Shown: positions 1-8,092, counted from the stretch's first letter. The stretch: 64,000 nt of DNA from Glaciecola sp965660625 (GCA_965660625.1 CBFIAR010000004.1:62001-126000); one strand, 5' to 3'. The notes: a model not told the origin generated them from the sequence alone. A program made the numbers and translations.

Positions 1-24
1 CAAACAAACCGGAAGTACTAAATA

Positions 25-846
25 ATGTTTAGTCGAATTCGTGAAGATATCAAAAGCGTATTTCATCGAGACCCTGCCGCCAGAAATGCAATGGAGGTGT
101 TGTTTAACTACCCGGGTTTACACGCCATTTGGATGCACCGTATAAGCCACAAGTTATGGCAATGGAAGCTCTACTGGGTAGCGCGTTTCTTATCGAATAT
201 CTCTCGCTTTTTAACCGGGATTGAAATTCATCCTGGTGCACAGCTTGGTCGCAGAGTATTTATAGATCACGGAATGGGTGTGGTGATTGGAGAGACCGCC
301 ATCGTTGGTAATGACGTAACGCTATATCATGGTGTCACCTTAGGTGGGACCAGTTGGAAAGCAGGTAAACGGCATCCAACATTGGAAGATAATGCCGTCG
401 TAGGTGCAGGTGCGCAAGTGCTGGGCCCTATTACCGTGGGGAAAAATGCGAGAATTGGATCGAACTCAGTGGTGGTTAAGGACGTACCAGATAACGCAAC
501 GTGCGTTGGTATTCCAGGGCGAAACCTGCTGCAAAAACAAAGTAACCAAGAAACAAGCTTTGAAACAAAGCAAAAACGCCAAGTTATTGCTAAAAAGTAC
601 GGCTTTGATGCATACGCTGTTAGTGAAGAAAATCCCGATCCAGTGGCTAATGCAATGGGCATTATGCTTGAGCATGTGCATCAAATGGATACTAAAGTTG
701 AAGAGATGTGTAGGGTGATACAATCACTCGGTGGCAATGTGTGCAGTGATTCTATTCCAAAATTAGACGTTAAAGATTTTGCGGATACTGGCATATCCCC
801 TGTACTCAAGAAGGCGGCAGTAGAGGCATTTGACCCTCATATTTAA
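25..846 (+). CDS. cysE: Serine O-acetyltransferase CysE (short form)
   Basis: CysE transfers acetyl from acetyl-CoA to L-serine, giving the O-acetylserine used for cysteine synthesis in the cytosol. The 273-aa protein has a left-handed beta-helix of hexapeptide repeats (about residues 65-170), with DHGMGVVIGET, LYHGVTLGGT and GIPGRN, the usual catalytic and acetyl-CoA-binding stretches. It lacks the long N-terminal helical domain of E. coli CysE, so it is the short type often found beside isc genes, but it has a C-terminal extension of about 100 residues. The ATG is the first in the frame, with GGAAG about 9 nt upstream. The stop codon lies 2 nt from where an iscR remnant becomes readable, so a deletion endpoint is close to its 3' end. 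Function is confident. Confidence 0.95.
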   Translation: MFSRIREDIKSVFHRDPAARNAMEVLFNYPGLHAIWMHRISHKLWQWKLYWVARFLSNISRFLTGIEIHPGAQLGRRVFIDHGMGVVIGETAIVGNDVTLYHGVTLGGTSWKAGKRHPTLEDNAVVGAGAQVLGPITVGKNARIGSNSVVVKDVPDNATCVGIPGRNLLQKQSNQETSFETKQKRQVIAKKYGFDAYAVSEENPDPVANAMGIMLEHVHQMDTKVEEMCRVIQSLGGNVCSDSIPKLDVKDFADTGISPVLKKAAVEAFDPHI

Positions 847-848
847 GG

Positions 849-944
849 GTGAATTTCCGTTTATTGGATCTTTCGGGGCGACAAGACATGAATAAGGCGG
901 CAAACAATCTCGTCAGCGACATCGAAATCAGTATGCAAGTGTAA
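849..944 (+). pseudogene. iscR: 3' remnant of iscR (Fe-S regulator)
   Basis: Reading from 849 gives an open frame of 31 codons ending in TAA at 942-944. It contains RLLDLSGRQD, which matches the C-terminal tail of IscR (VLDVSGRQ in E. coli). The winged-helix DNA-binding domain and the three cluster-ligand cysteines, normally about 130 residues upstream, are absent: the fragment begins 2 nt after the cysE stop. Position between cysE and iscS is exactly where iscR belongs. The tail is still in frame, unlike the fdx remnant downstream. I infer a deletion of most of iscR. The identification rests on a short motif plus position. Confidence 0.75.
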
Positions 945-955
945 TTGGAGCGATA

Positions 956-2179
956 ATGAGCAATATTAAGTTACCAATCTATTTAGATTATTCTTCAACC
1001 ACGCCAGTTGACCCTCGTGTCGCTGACAAAATGAAAGACTGCCTAACAAATGAAGGCAATTTTGGTAACCCAGCATCACGTTCCCACCATTTTGGTTGGT
1101 TAGCAGAAGAAGCGGTTGATATCGCGCGAAATCAAATCGCCGACCTAGTGAATGCGGATCCACGTGAAATCGTGTTTACATCAGGCGCAACGGAGTCGAA
1201 CAACTTAGCGATAAAGGGCGCAGTAGCCTCTTACCAGAAACGCGGTAAGCACATCATTACCTTGAAAACTGAGCATAAAGCCGTGTTGGATACAACCCGA
1301 CAGCTTGAGCGTGAAGGTTTTGAGGTGACTTATATGATGCCTGAATCAAACGGCTTAGTCGATTTAGACAAGCTACAGGCTGAAATGCGAGATGACACCG
1401 TTCTTGTCAGTATAATGCACGTTAATAATGAAATTGGTGTAATCCAAGATATCGCAATGATTGGCAAAATATGCCGTAAACGTAAAATTATATTTCATGT
1501 TGATGCAGCGCAAAGCACGGGTAAAGTTCCTATTGATTTGCAAGCATTGAATGTCGACTTAATGTCTTTTTCTGCGCACAAAACATACGGCCCTAAAGGT
1601 ATAGGCGCACTTTATGTGTCGCGTAAACCAAGAGTCCGAATTGAAGCACAAATACATGGCGGTGGTCACGAGCGTGGAATGCGTGCAGGTACGCTAGCAA
1701 CGCATCAAATTGTAGGAATGGGTGAAGCTTTCCGTTTAGCAAAATTAGAAATGACGACGGAAAATGAACGTATAAAAAGGTTGCGTGACAAACTGTATAA
1801 CGGCGTTAAAGATATCGAAGCAGTGTATTTGAATGGTGATCAAGAGCATCGGGTTGCACATAATTTGAATGTGAGCTTTGCATACCTTGACGGTGAATCA
1901 TTGATAATGGCACTAAAAGACATGGCCGTATCTTCAGGGTCAGCATGTACTTCTGCCAGTTTATCGCCTTCTTATGTACTAAAAGCACTTGGCCTTACAG
2001 ACGAATTAGCGCATAGCTCAATTCGTTTTAGCATTGGTCGATTTACGACAGAAGAAGAGATTGACTATGTGATTGGTGTTATTCGCTGTGCTATCGATAA
2101 GCTGAGAGAAATGTCGCCACTTTGGGCGAGATATAAAGAAGGAATCGACTTTAGTACGGTTGAACGGTCTGCCCGTTGA
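956..2179 (+). CDS. iscS: Cysteine desulfurase IscS
   Basis: IscS is a PLP enzyme that takes sulfur from L-cysteine and passes it as a persulfide to Fe-S scaffolds, to the tRNA-thiolation enzymes and to other acceptors. The 407-aa length is close to E. coli IscS (404). PLP lysine motif SFSAHKTYGPKGIGALY and the mobile-loop persulfide cysteine SSGSACTSASL (Cys about 331) are intact, as is the C-terminal SPLWARYKEGIDF segment that marks IscS rather than SufS or NifS. The ATG has GGAG 5 nt upstream. It is the only whole gene left of the isc operon: an iscR tail precedes it and a frameshifted fdx tail follows, with no iscU, iscA, hscB or hscA. The terminal residues (ERSAR) differ from the usual WAHH ending. 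Confidence 0.95.
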   Translation: MSNIKLPIYLDYSSTTPVDPRVADKMKDCLTNEGNFGNPASRSHHFGWLAEEAVDIARNQIADLVNADPREIVFTSGATESNNLAIKGAVASYQKRGKHIITLKTEHKAVLDTTRQLEREGFEVTYMMPESNGLVDLDKLQAEMRDDTVLVSIMHVNNEIGVIQDIAMIGKICRKRKIIFHVDAAQSTGKVPIDLQALNVDLMSFSAHKTYGPKGIGALYVSRKPRVRIEAQIHGGGHERGMRAGTLATHQIVGMGEAFRLAKLEMTTENERIKRLRDKLYNGVKDIEAVYLNGDQEHRVAHNLNVSFAYLDGESLIMALKDMAVSSGSACTSASLSPSYVLKALGLTDELAHSSIRFSIGRFTTEEEIDYVIGVIRCAIDKLREMSPLWARYKEGIDFSTVERSAR

Positions 2180-2203
2180 GTTGCAGTTGAGAAAAACAAG
2201 TAG

Positions 2204-2317
2204 AAAGCTTGGGGCCTAGAAGCATAATCTCGTCTAGCTGCTAAGTGATTATCAGCGATGAAGATTCGGTTGTTGAAACCTAAATACACAACTAATCGCG
2301 CGAGTGAAGCGCACTAG
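2204..2317 (+). pseudogene. fdx: Frameshifted 3' remnant of fdx (ISC ferredoxin)
   Basis: Joining three frames recovers the C-terminal end of the isc-type 2Fe-2S ferredoxin. KAWGLEA and SRL (2204-2236) are separated by a TAA. Then SC, a second stop, and VIISDEDSVVE (2236-2277) follow. Last comes PKYTTNRASEAH with a TAG stop at 2315-2317. E. coli Fdx ends KAWGLEPESRLSCQ...TDEDLVVEIPRYTINH, in the same order. At least two frameshifts and two internal stops show it is dead. The N-terminal part and the cysteine cluster loop are missing. It lies where fdx would end the isc operon, about 25 nt after iscS. Confidence 0.82.
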
Positions 2318-2387
2318 GTTTTATTTAGGACTGAACCTTTGAGATTGAGGTGGGGGCGTATTATTAGAAAACTCAACACACGCTAAC

Positions 2388-2412
2388 GTCTGGCAAATTA
2401 CCAGACTGTTTT
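2388..2412 (+). terminator. Probable old isc-operon terminator
   Basis: Six-base-pair stem GTCTGG/CCAGAC with a 7-nt loop, followed by TGTTTT. It lies after the fdx remnant and before ndk, so it probably ended the original isc transcript and now ends iscS. The rest of 2180-2589 holds the fdx scrap, this hairpin and the ndk promoter region; I see no other gene. Confidence 0.6.
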
Positions 2413-2520
2413 AAAAGCAAGGTTCTGAATTAAAACAATTATTTTTTATAAACTAGCGTTTAAACAAGATTTTTGCAGCATAGACAGTGTAAATATATCA
2501 GATGATTTTGGGGCAAGGGG

Positions 2521-2549
2521 TATTCATTACGCCTTATCTTCTTTATAAT
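2521..2549 (+). promoter_or_regulatory. Candidate ndk promoter
   Basis: Perfect -10 hexamer TATAAT at 2544-2549, followed at once by a GC-rich discriminator (CGCGCG) of the kind seen at growth-rate-controlled promoters. No good -35 is visible at 16-18 nt spacing. The ndk start codon is 41 nt downstream. Confidence 0.4.
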
Positions 2550-2589
2550 CGCGCGAATTTTAAAAATCAGTAAACTGGAAGAATTAATC

Positions 2590-3021
2590 ATGGCTTTAGA
2601 ACGTACTTTTTCGATCATCAAACCTGACGCAGTAGCAAAAAATCTTATCGGCGCAATCTACAACCGTTTTGAAAGCGCAGGCTTACGCATCGTTGCTTCA
2701 AAAATGGTTCACATGAGCAAAGAACAGGCTGAAGGCTTCTATGCTGAGCATAGCGAACGTCCTTTCTTTGGCGCTCTTGTTAGCTTCATGACATCTGGCC
2801 CGGTGATGGTTCAAGTGCTTGAAGGCGACAACGCTGTTGTTAAAAATAGAGAAATCATGGGGGCAACAAACCCTGCAGAAGCTGCAGCTGGCACATTACG
2901 TGCTGATTATGCAGAATCGATAGACGAAAACGCCTGTCACGGTTCAGATGCACCTGAGTCAGCTTCTCGCGAAATCGCTTACTTCTTCTCTGACGAAGAA
3001 ATTTGCCCACGCACACGCTAA
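2590..3021 (+). CDS. ndk: Nucleoside diphosphate kinase
   Basis: Ndk balances nucleotide pools by moving the gamma-phosphate of ATP to other (d)NDPs through a phosphohistidine. The 143-aa length is standard. The N-terminal ERTFSIIKPDAV signature is present, and the active-site motif CHGSDAPESASREIAYFF carries the catalytic His near residue 117, with RPFFGALVSFMTSGP in the middle. The ATG has GGAAG about 8 nt upstream. It is monocistronic, with its own TATAAT and a strong terminator after the stop. In relatives ndk sits just downstream of the isc operon, which anchors the interpretation of the decayed isc genes. Confidence 0.97.
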   Translation: MALERTFSIIKPDAVAKNLIGAIYNRFESAGLRIVASKMVHMSKEQAEGFYAEHSERPFFGALVSFMTSGPVMVQVLEGDNAVVKNREIMGATNPAEAAAGTLRADYAESIDENACHGSDAPESASREIAYFFSDEEICPRTR

Positions 3022-3039
3022 GCGACAAAGTGCTATACT

Positions 3040-3063
3040 AAGGGAGCTTCGGCTCCCTTTTTT
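3040..3063 (+). terminator. ndk intrinsic terminator
   Basis: Eight-base-pair stem AAGGGAGC/GCTCCCTT closed by a TTCG tetraloop and followed by a run of six T. A textbook rho-independent terminator 19 nt after the ndk stop. Confidence 0.9.
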
Positions 3064-3190
3064 AGTTAGTGTAAACGCACTGAATAGCCAGAAAGTACGT
3101 ATACTGTAATGCGGTTTAACCAACAAAAGCGTTTAGACCAGAGTCGGTAAAGTAAAAACCGAGTGAGATTTTTGTTATAAAGGTAAAATT

Positions 3191-4372
3191 ATGTCTGTAA
3201 ACCAAGTGCATCCTGAAGCTTTGAACGAGGTGAAAGGAGAGATAAAAAAAGAGATGAAAAAGGTCAATTTGTTGAATTTTGATCGCCAAGGTTTGCGTGA
3301 CTATTTTGCCTCTATCAATGAAAAGCCATTTCGAGCTGATCAATTGATGAAATGGATATATCAGGCTGGCGAATCTGATTTCGACGCGATGACTAACATG
3401 AACAAAGAATTGCGCGCAAAGTTGAAGCTTAACTGTGTGGTTGAAGCGCCTGTAATTTCAGAGCATCAGCAAGCATCCGATGGCACCATTAAGTTTGCAA
3501 TGTTATTAGAGGGTGGACAAGAAGTTGAAACGGTATGGATCCCAGAAACTGATCGCGCAACGCTTTGTGTGTCTTCTCAGGTAGGCTGCGCATTAGAATG
3601 CACATTTTGTTCAACTGCTCAACAAGGTTTCAATCGAAACCTATCCGTAGCTGAAATCATCGGCCAAGTTTGGCGCGTTGCTACCTTTATAGGCATGTCT
3701 AAAGATACATCAAAACGCCCGATTACAAATGTTGTAATGATGGGAATGGGTGAGCCATTGCTAAACTTGAAAAACGTGGTACCTGCAATGCGCATTATGC
3801 TTGACGATTTTGGCTTTGGATTGTCAAAACGCCGAGTAACGCTTAGCACTTCCGGTGTGGTACCAGCATTGGATATGTTGGGTGACCAAATCGACGTAGC
3901 TCTGGCGATTTCGCTGCACGCCCCAGATAATCAATTACGTGATGAAATTGTACCAGTAAATAAAAAGTATCCGATTGAAGAGTTTCTTGCAGGCGTCAGG
4001 CGTTATTTGGCGAAATCTAAAGCAAATCAAGGAAAGGTTACCGTTGAGTATGTTATGTTGAACCAAATAAATGACAGTACTGATCAGGCGCATGCCTTAG
4101 CAAAAGTGTTGGCGCAGACGCCTTGTAAAATAAACCTGATACCTTTTAATCCTTATCCTGGTTCGCCATACACATGCTCAAGCAATTCACGCATGGATAG
4201 ATTTTCAAAAGTACTTATGGATTACAATTTCACTGTCGTCATCAGAAAGACACGAGGTGATGACATTGATGCTGCCTGCGGACAATTAGTCGGTGACGTT
4301 GTAGATAGAACAAAAAGATTATTAAAAAAACAGATGAATGGAAAACCAATTTCGGTAAGAATGACGCAATAA
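3191..4372 (+). CDS. rlmN: Dual-specificity 23S rRNA/tRNA adenine-C2 methyltransferase RlmN
   Basis: RlmN is a radical-SAM enzyme that makes 2-methyladenosine at 23S rRNA A2503 and at A37 of some tRNAs, tuning decoding accuracy. The radical-SAM cluster motif CALECTFC (Cx3Cx2C) is followed by STAQQGFNRNL. MMGMGEPLLN, TLSTSGVVP and the C-terminal VVIRKTRGDDIDAACGQL (with the methyl-carrying Cys) are all present. At 393 aa it is near the family norm. The first ATG has AAAGGT about 6 nt before it; a second possible start at 3254 begins MKKVNLLNFD. It begins the rlmN-pilF-rodZ-ispG run. It needs a 4Fe-4S cluster, relevant because the adjacent isc operon is broken. Confidence 0.96.
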   Translation: MSVNQVHPEALNEVKGEIKKEMKKVNLLNFDRQGLRDYFASINEKPFRADQLMKWIYQAGESDFDAMTNMNKELRAKLKLNCVVEAPVISEHQQASDGTIKFAMLLEGGQEVETVWIPETDRATLCVSSQVGCALECTFCSTAQQGFNRNLSVAEIIGQVWRVATFIGMSKDTSKRPITNVVMMGMGEPLLNLKNVVPAMRIMLDDFGFGLSKRRVTLSTSGVVPALDMLGDQIDVALAISLHAPDNQLRDEIVPVNKKYPIEEFLAGVRRYLAKSKANQGKVTVEYVMLNQINDSTDQAHALAKVLAQTPCKINLIPFNPYPGSPYTCSSNSRMDRFSKVLMDYNFTVVIRKTRGDDIDAACGQLVGDVVDRTKRLLKKQMNGKPISVRMTQ

Positions 4373-4379
4373 TAAATAT

Positions 4380-5795
4380 ATGAGACGAACCATGTTGAAG
4401 AAATCCGTAGCTGCTATTGTTCTATGCTCACTGTTAAGTGCATGTGTGACTGAACCGAGAGATCCTGATTTTGCTGGTGCCGATGCGATCAACACAGATG
4501 CTGCAGCAAAGAATCGGGTGAGCTTGGGCTTGACCTATTTGACTAACGGCAATTTTTCTCAAGCAAAGGCTAACCTAGATAAGGCGCTCAACTTTGCACC
4601 GAAGTCGGCAGATGCCCATTTTGCGATGGCTTATTATTACCAACAGGTTGATGAACTTGCGCTGAGCGAAGAATACTACCTCAAAGCACTTAAGCTAGCG
4701 CCAGAGAATCCAAATATCATCAACAGCTATGGCGCATTCCTGTGTGAACAGGGGCGTTATGAGAAAGCAAAATCATATTTTTTAAAAGCGGTTTCTAGCA
4801 AAAGTTATGTTTCAACAGCCGAAACTTATGAAAACCTGGCAATTTGTGCTGTAGATCAGGGAAAAACGGAGGAAGCGATTGGCTTTTTCGAATCGGCGTT
4901 AAATCATCAGCCAACACGTGGCAAAAGCCTATTCTTTTTAGCGCAGTTGCAGAAGGAGCAAGGGAATTATGGCGAAGCTAAGAAGACCGTGTGGAAATAT
5001 GATCGTGTCTCGCGTGTTTCTCCCGAATCGTTATGGTTATCTTACGAGATAGCGCAAGGTCTTAACGACACCGAAGCGGCACTCGGTTATGGCGAACTCA
5101 TGAAGAGTATGTTTCCTGACCATCCAAATACCGCGCTTTTCAAAAAACAAATGGGCAAATTTCAACCTGTAGCAACGATTAAAAATAAACGGTTAACTAG
5201 CAACCCTTCGTCACTCGCGCCAGTTTCTCAAGCTGAGATGAGCGGTACTAAGGGTGCGGTTATGCTTGATGAGTCACTCAGCAAGGCGCAAAGCGGCCAA
5301 GACGCATCTTTAGGGGCCCCGTCTTTACACAAAGTAAATAAAAAGATAACAACGTTAGTGCCAAATGAAGTTGGAACAAAAGCCACAGTTCACGTCCAGC
5401 AAACCGTCATAGACAATGCACCGAGTGCAGCCCAGGTGGCGAAGCGCGAGGCAGAGTTAGAGGCAGCACTAGCCGCTGATTTCAATGCGCTAGAAGTTGA
5501 TTCTGCAAGCATCGATGGCACTGTTGAAAAGGTCGATGATAGTCTCGCAATTGCCGGTCCGGTTGCCGAAGCCAACGTTGACCAAACACAGGATGTAACA
5601 CCACAGCAAAGAGTTGGAACGCAAACAGTGGATCCCGACTATCATATTGTGTTACCAATGGAAAACTTATATCGAATTTCACTTCGATATAACGTTAAAA
5701 TGAAATACCTAATGCAATGGAACAACCTTGACGATGCATCCGCTATACGAATAGGGATGAAGCTGCGAGTAAAGGACCCAAAAAATAATGACTGA
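4380..5795 (+). CDS. pilF: Type IV pilus biogenesis lipoprotein PilF (PilW) with C-terminal LysM domain
   Basis: PilF is the outer-membrane pilotin needed for PilQ secretin assembly and pilus stability. A lipoprotein signal ends in LLSAC (Cys about 22), and TPR repeats fill about residues 45-255, including YLTNGNFSQAKANLDKAL and NSYGAFLCEQGRYEKAKSYF. Typical PilF stops near 250 aa. This one runs to 471: a low-complexity linker follows, then a LysM-like module at about 420-466 (DYHIVLPMENLYRISLRYNV, NNLDDASAIRIGMKLRV). LysM binds peptidoglycan, so the pilotin may also be tethered to the wall; that is inference. The gene starts 7 nt after rlmN and overlaps rodZ by 8 nt. A second ATG at 4392 (MLKKSVAAIV) may be the true start. 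Confidence 0.88.
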   Translation: MRRTMLKKSVAAIVLCSLLSACVTEPRDPDFAGADAINTDAAAKNRVSLGLTYLTNGNFSQAKANLDKALNFAPKSADAHFAMAYYYQQVDELALSEEYYLKALKLAPENPNIINSYGAFLCEQGRYEKAKSYFLKAVSSKSYVSTAETYENLAICAVDQGKTEEAIGFFESALNHQPTRGKSLFFLAQLQKEQGNYGEAKKTVWKYDRVSRVSPESLWLSYEIAQGLNDTEAALGYGELMKSMFPDHPNTALFKKQMGKFQPVATIKNKRLTSNPSSLAPVSQAEMSGTKGAVMLDESLSKAQSGQDASLGAPSLHKVNKKITTLVPNEVGTKATVHVQQTVIDNAPSAAQVAKREAELEAALAADFNALEVDSASIDGTVEKVDDSLAIAGPVAEANVDQTQDVTPQQRVGTQTVDPDYHIVLPMENLYRISLRYNVKMKYLMQWNNLDDASAIRIGMKLRVKDPKNND

Positions 5796-6846
5796 AGAAA
5801 ATAGTAATACGAAAGAAGCGACAGCAGAGTCGACGCAAACGACACCCGGTCAACAATTGAAAAAAGGTCGGGAAGCGTTGGGTTTGACTCAGCAACAAGT
5901 TGCTGATCGTCTGCATTTGCGCCTAGGTAACATCCAAGATATCGAAACTGACACACATAAAGCAAGCGTTTCAATAACTTTTACAAAAGGCTATGTTCGA
6001 ATTTATGCCAAACTGTTGGGCATGCCTGTCGACCCATTGCTCGAAGCGTTTGATATTTTGCATCAAGGTGAAAAGCAGCCGGCAAAGCTACAGAGTTTTT
6101 CTCAGCGAGTTGCAAAACAAGCAAACGACGATCGGTGGATGATGGTGACCTACCTTATCGTATTTTTGGTTATTGCATCTCTCGTTATTTGGTGGTACCA
6201 ACAATCTGACAAGTCGATCATGAACAGGTTGAATTTGTTCAGTGAAGCAACAACAGAGCAGGGGCTGTCGACTAATATCGATGAAGGTCAAGTAGTTAAT
6301 GCGATGACCAACAATATGAATATGCCTGATGAACTTGCCATACCTGAAGAAGACATAAAAAATCACGCGAGTAATGTTAGCGATGCGAGCGTTGATGACG
6401 GTGCGAGTCAAATCAATAAAGCCGCGGTAGCCAACCCAGCGCAAGCATTAACAACGCAGGGCACTGCAGCCAATCAACAAGGAATAGATGAATTAGCTGA
6501 TATTGACAGTCCGTTTAATGATAACGGCAATGCTGATGGCGGTGTTTCGCGTGTTGAGAATCAAAATCTAGCTGGATACACGGTTAATAGTGATGGCACC
6601 GTTGATGTTGTTTTTACTTTCAAAGAAGACTGCTGGTTAAGTGTTACAGATGCGAATGAAGAAGTGATGGCATTAGGTGTAAAGGTGAAAGGCAGAGTGA
6701 TGTCCGTTAGTGGCACTCCACCGATTTCCGTGAATATGTGTCCGCCTAGCACAGTCGATATTGTTTTTGGTGGCGTCCCGGTTGATCTTTCTAAATATCC
6801 CCGTGGTAACCCTGTGAAGTTTGAACTATCTGTTAAAGGTGAATAA
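5788..6846 (+). CDS. rodZ: Cytoskeletal protein RodZ
   Basis: RodZ is a bitopic inner-membrane protein that links MreB filaments to the elongasome and sets rod shape. The 352-aa protein has an N-terminal Xre-like helix-turn-helix (about 28-95, QQLKKGREALGLTQQQVADR) that binds MreB. One transmembrane helix follows at about 112-132 (MMVTYLIVFLVIASLVIWWY), then a long low-complexity periplasmic linker, then a C-terminal DUF4115 beta domain (about 265-350, DGTVDVVFTFKEDCWLSVTDA). It overlaps pilF by 8 nt and its stop overlaps the ispG ATG, so translation is probably coupled. Confidence 0.93.
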   Translation: MTEENSNTKEATAESTQTTPGQQLKKGREALGLTQQQVADRLHLRLGNIQDIETDTHKASVSITFTKGYVRIYAKLLGMPVDPLLEAFDILHQGEKQPAKLQSFSQRVAKQANDDRWMMVTYLIVFLVIASLVIWWYQQSDKSIMNRLNLFSEATTEQGLSTNIDEGQVVNAMTNNMNMPDELAIPEEDIKNHASNVSDASVDDGASQINKAAVANPAQALTTQGTAANQQGIDELADIDSPFNDNGNADGGVSRVENQNLAGYTVNSDGTVDVVFTFKEDCWLSVTDANEEVMALGVKVKGRVMSVSGTPPISVNMCPPSTVDIVFGGVPVDLSKYPRGNPVKFELSVKGE

Positions 6847-7967
6847 TGTTTTCTGATTCTCCGATCATTCGTCGTAAGTCAACCCGAATAAATGTAGGCA
6901 ACGTTCCTATCGGTGACGGTGCGCCTATTTCCGTGCAGTCAATGACCAACACTAATACCTTGGATGTTGCCGCAACGGTTGCTCAAATAAAGCGCATTCA
7001 GGGTGTCGGCGGCGAAATTGTTCGCGTATCGGTGCCTACAATGGAAGCGGCAGAAGCATTCAAACTTATCAAACAACAAGTTAGCGTGCCCTTAATTGCT
7101 GATATTCATTTCGATTATAGAATTGCCTTGAAAGTAGCGGAATATGGCGTTGATTGCTTAAGAATTAATCCGGGTAATATCGGTAATATGGAGCGCGTTA
7201 GGTCAGTTGTCGACTGTGCAAAAGATAATAACATTCCTATTCGAATCGGGGTTAATGGTGGCTCCTTAGAAAAAGAGATTCAAGAAAAATACAAAGAACC
7301 AACAGCCGAAGCGCTAGTTGAATCAGCAATGAGGCATGTTGATATTCTCGATAAACTTAACTTTGACCAATTTAAAGTCAGTGTTAAAGCATCTGATGTA
7401 TTCTTAGCCGTCGGTGCATATCGCCTATTGGCCAAACAAATTGTTCAACCTTTGCATTTAGGCATCACTGAAGCCGGCGGTTTCCGCTCTGGCGCAGTAA
7501 AAAGTGCGGTGGGATTGGGTATGCTATTAGCTGAAGGTATCGGCGACACTATTAGGATCTCGCTTGCCGCTGATCCTATTGAAGAAATAAAAGTGGGCTT
7601 TGATATTTTAAAGTCATTGAGGATACGAGCACGCGGCATCAACTTTATTGCGTGTCCGAGTTGTTCACGCCAAGAATTTGATGTGATATCGACGGTGAAT
7701 GCCCTCGAACAGCGCGTTGAAGACATATTAACGCCAATGGATGTCTCCATTATCGGGTGTGTAGTCAATGGACCAGGTGAAGCCGAGGTTTCTGATTTAG
7801 GATTAACCGGCGCTCGCAATATGAGTGGGTTTTATTTGGACGGTAAGCGTCAGCGCGAACGATTGTCTAACGATGATTTAGTTGATCAGTTGGAAAAGCG
7901 TATTCGCGCGAAAGCTGCGCAGCTGGACGAGAAAAACCGAATAGAAGTGACTAATGTCAGCAACTAA
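6846..7967 (+). CDS. ispG: 4-hydroxy-3-methylbut-2-enyl diphosphate synthase IspG
   Basis: IspG (GcpE) performs the next-to-last step of the MEP isoprenoid pathway, turning MEcPP into HMBPP with a 4Fe-4S cluster. The 373-aa protein has the TIM-barrel signature SVQSMTNTNT, PLIADIHFDYRIAL and the cluster-binding region IACPSCSRQEFDV with SIIGCVVNGPGEA (three conserved Cys). The ATG overlaps the rodZ stop (TAATG). The last MEP enzyme, IspH, is also in this window near 49.4 kb. A roughly 60-nt gap with no clear terminator precedes the hisS promoter. Confidence 0.97.
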   Translation: MFSDSPIIRRKSTRINVGNVPIGDGAPISVQSMTNTNTLDVAATVAQIKRIQGVGGEIVRVSVPTMEAAEAFKLIKQQVSVPLIADIHFDYRIALKVAEYGVDCLRINPGNIGNMERVRSVVDCAKDNNIPIRIGVNGGSLEKEIQEKYKEPTAEALVESAMRHVDILDKLNFDQFKVSVKASDVFLAVGAYRLLAKQIVQPLHLGITEAGGFRSGAVKSAVGLGMLLAEGIGDTIRISLAADPIEEIKVGFDILKSLRIRARGINFIACPSCSRQEFDVISTVNALEQRVEDILTPMDVSIIGCVVNGPGEAEVSDLGLTGARNMSGFYLDGKRQRERLSNDDLVDQLEKRIRAKAAQLDEKNRIEVTNVSN

Positions 7968-8031
7968 AGTGAATAATCCCACGTAAAGCGAAAAAAAACA
8001 CATAAAACACGCAAAAACTGGCCTCCTAAAT

Positions 8032-8067
8032 TTTACCCCGCGCGACAAAATCCTTATAATGTCGCGC
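8032..8067 (+). promoter_or_regulatory. hisS promoter with palindrome around the -10
   Basis: TTTACC at 8032-8037, a 17-nt spacer and TATAAT at 8055-8060. The -10 sits inside an inverted repeat, GCGCGACA (8040-8047) against TGTCGCGC (8060-8067), so the right arm doubles as a GC-rich discriminator. The palindrome could be an operator or could reflect a stringent-type discriminator by chance. The hisS start is 26 nt further on. Confidence 0.55.
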
Positions 8068-8092
8068 TTTATTTAATTAATCAGAGACAACT

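Noticed and set aside
956..2179. Alternative call of NifS or SufS for the cysteine desulfurase
   Set aside because: The C-terminal SPLWARYKEGIDF segment, the SSGSACTSASL loop and the location between iscR and fdx remnants are those of IscS.
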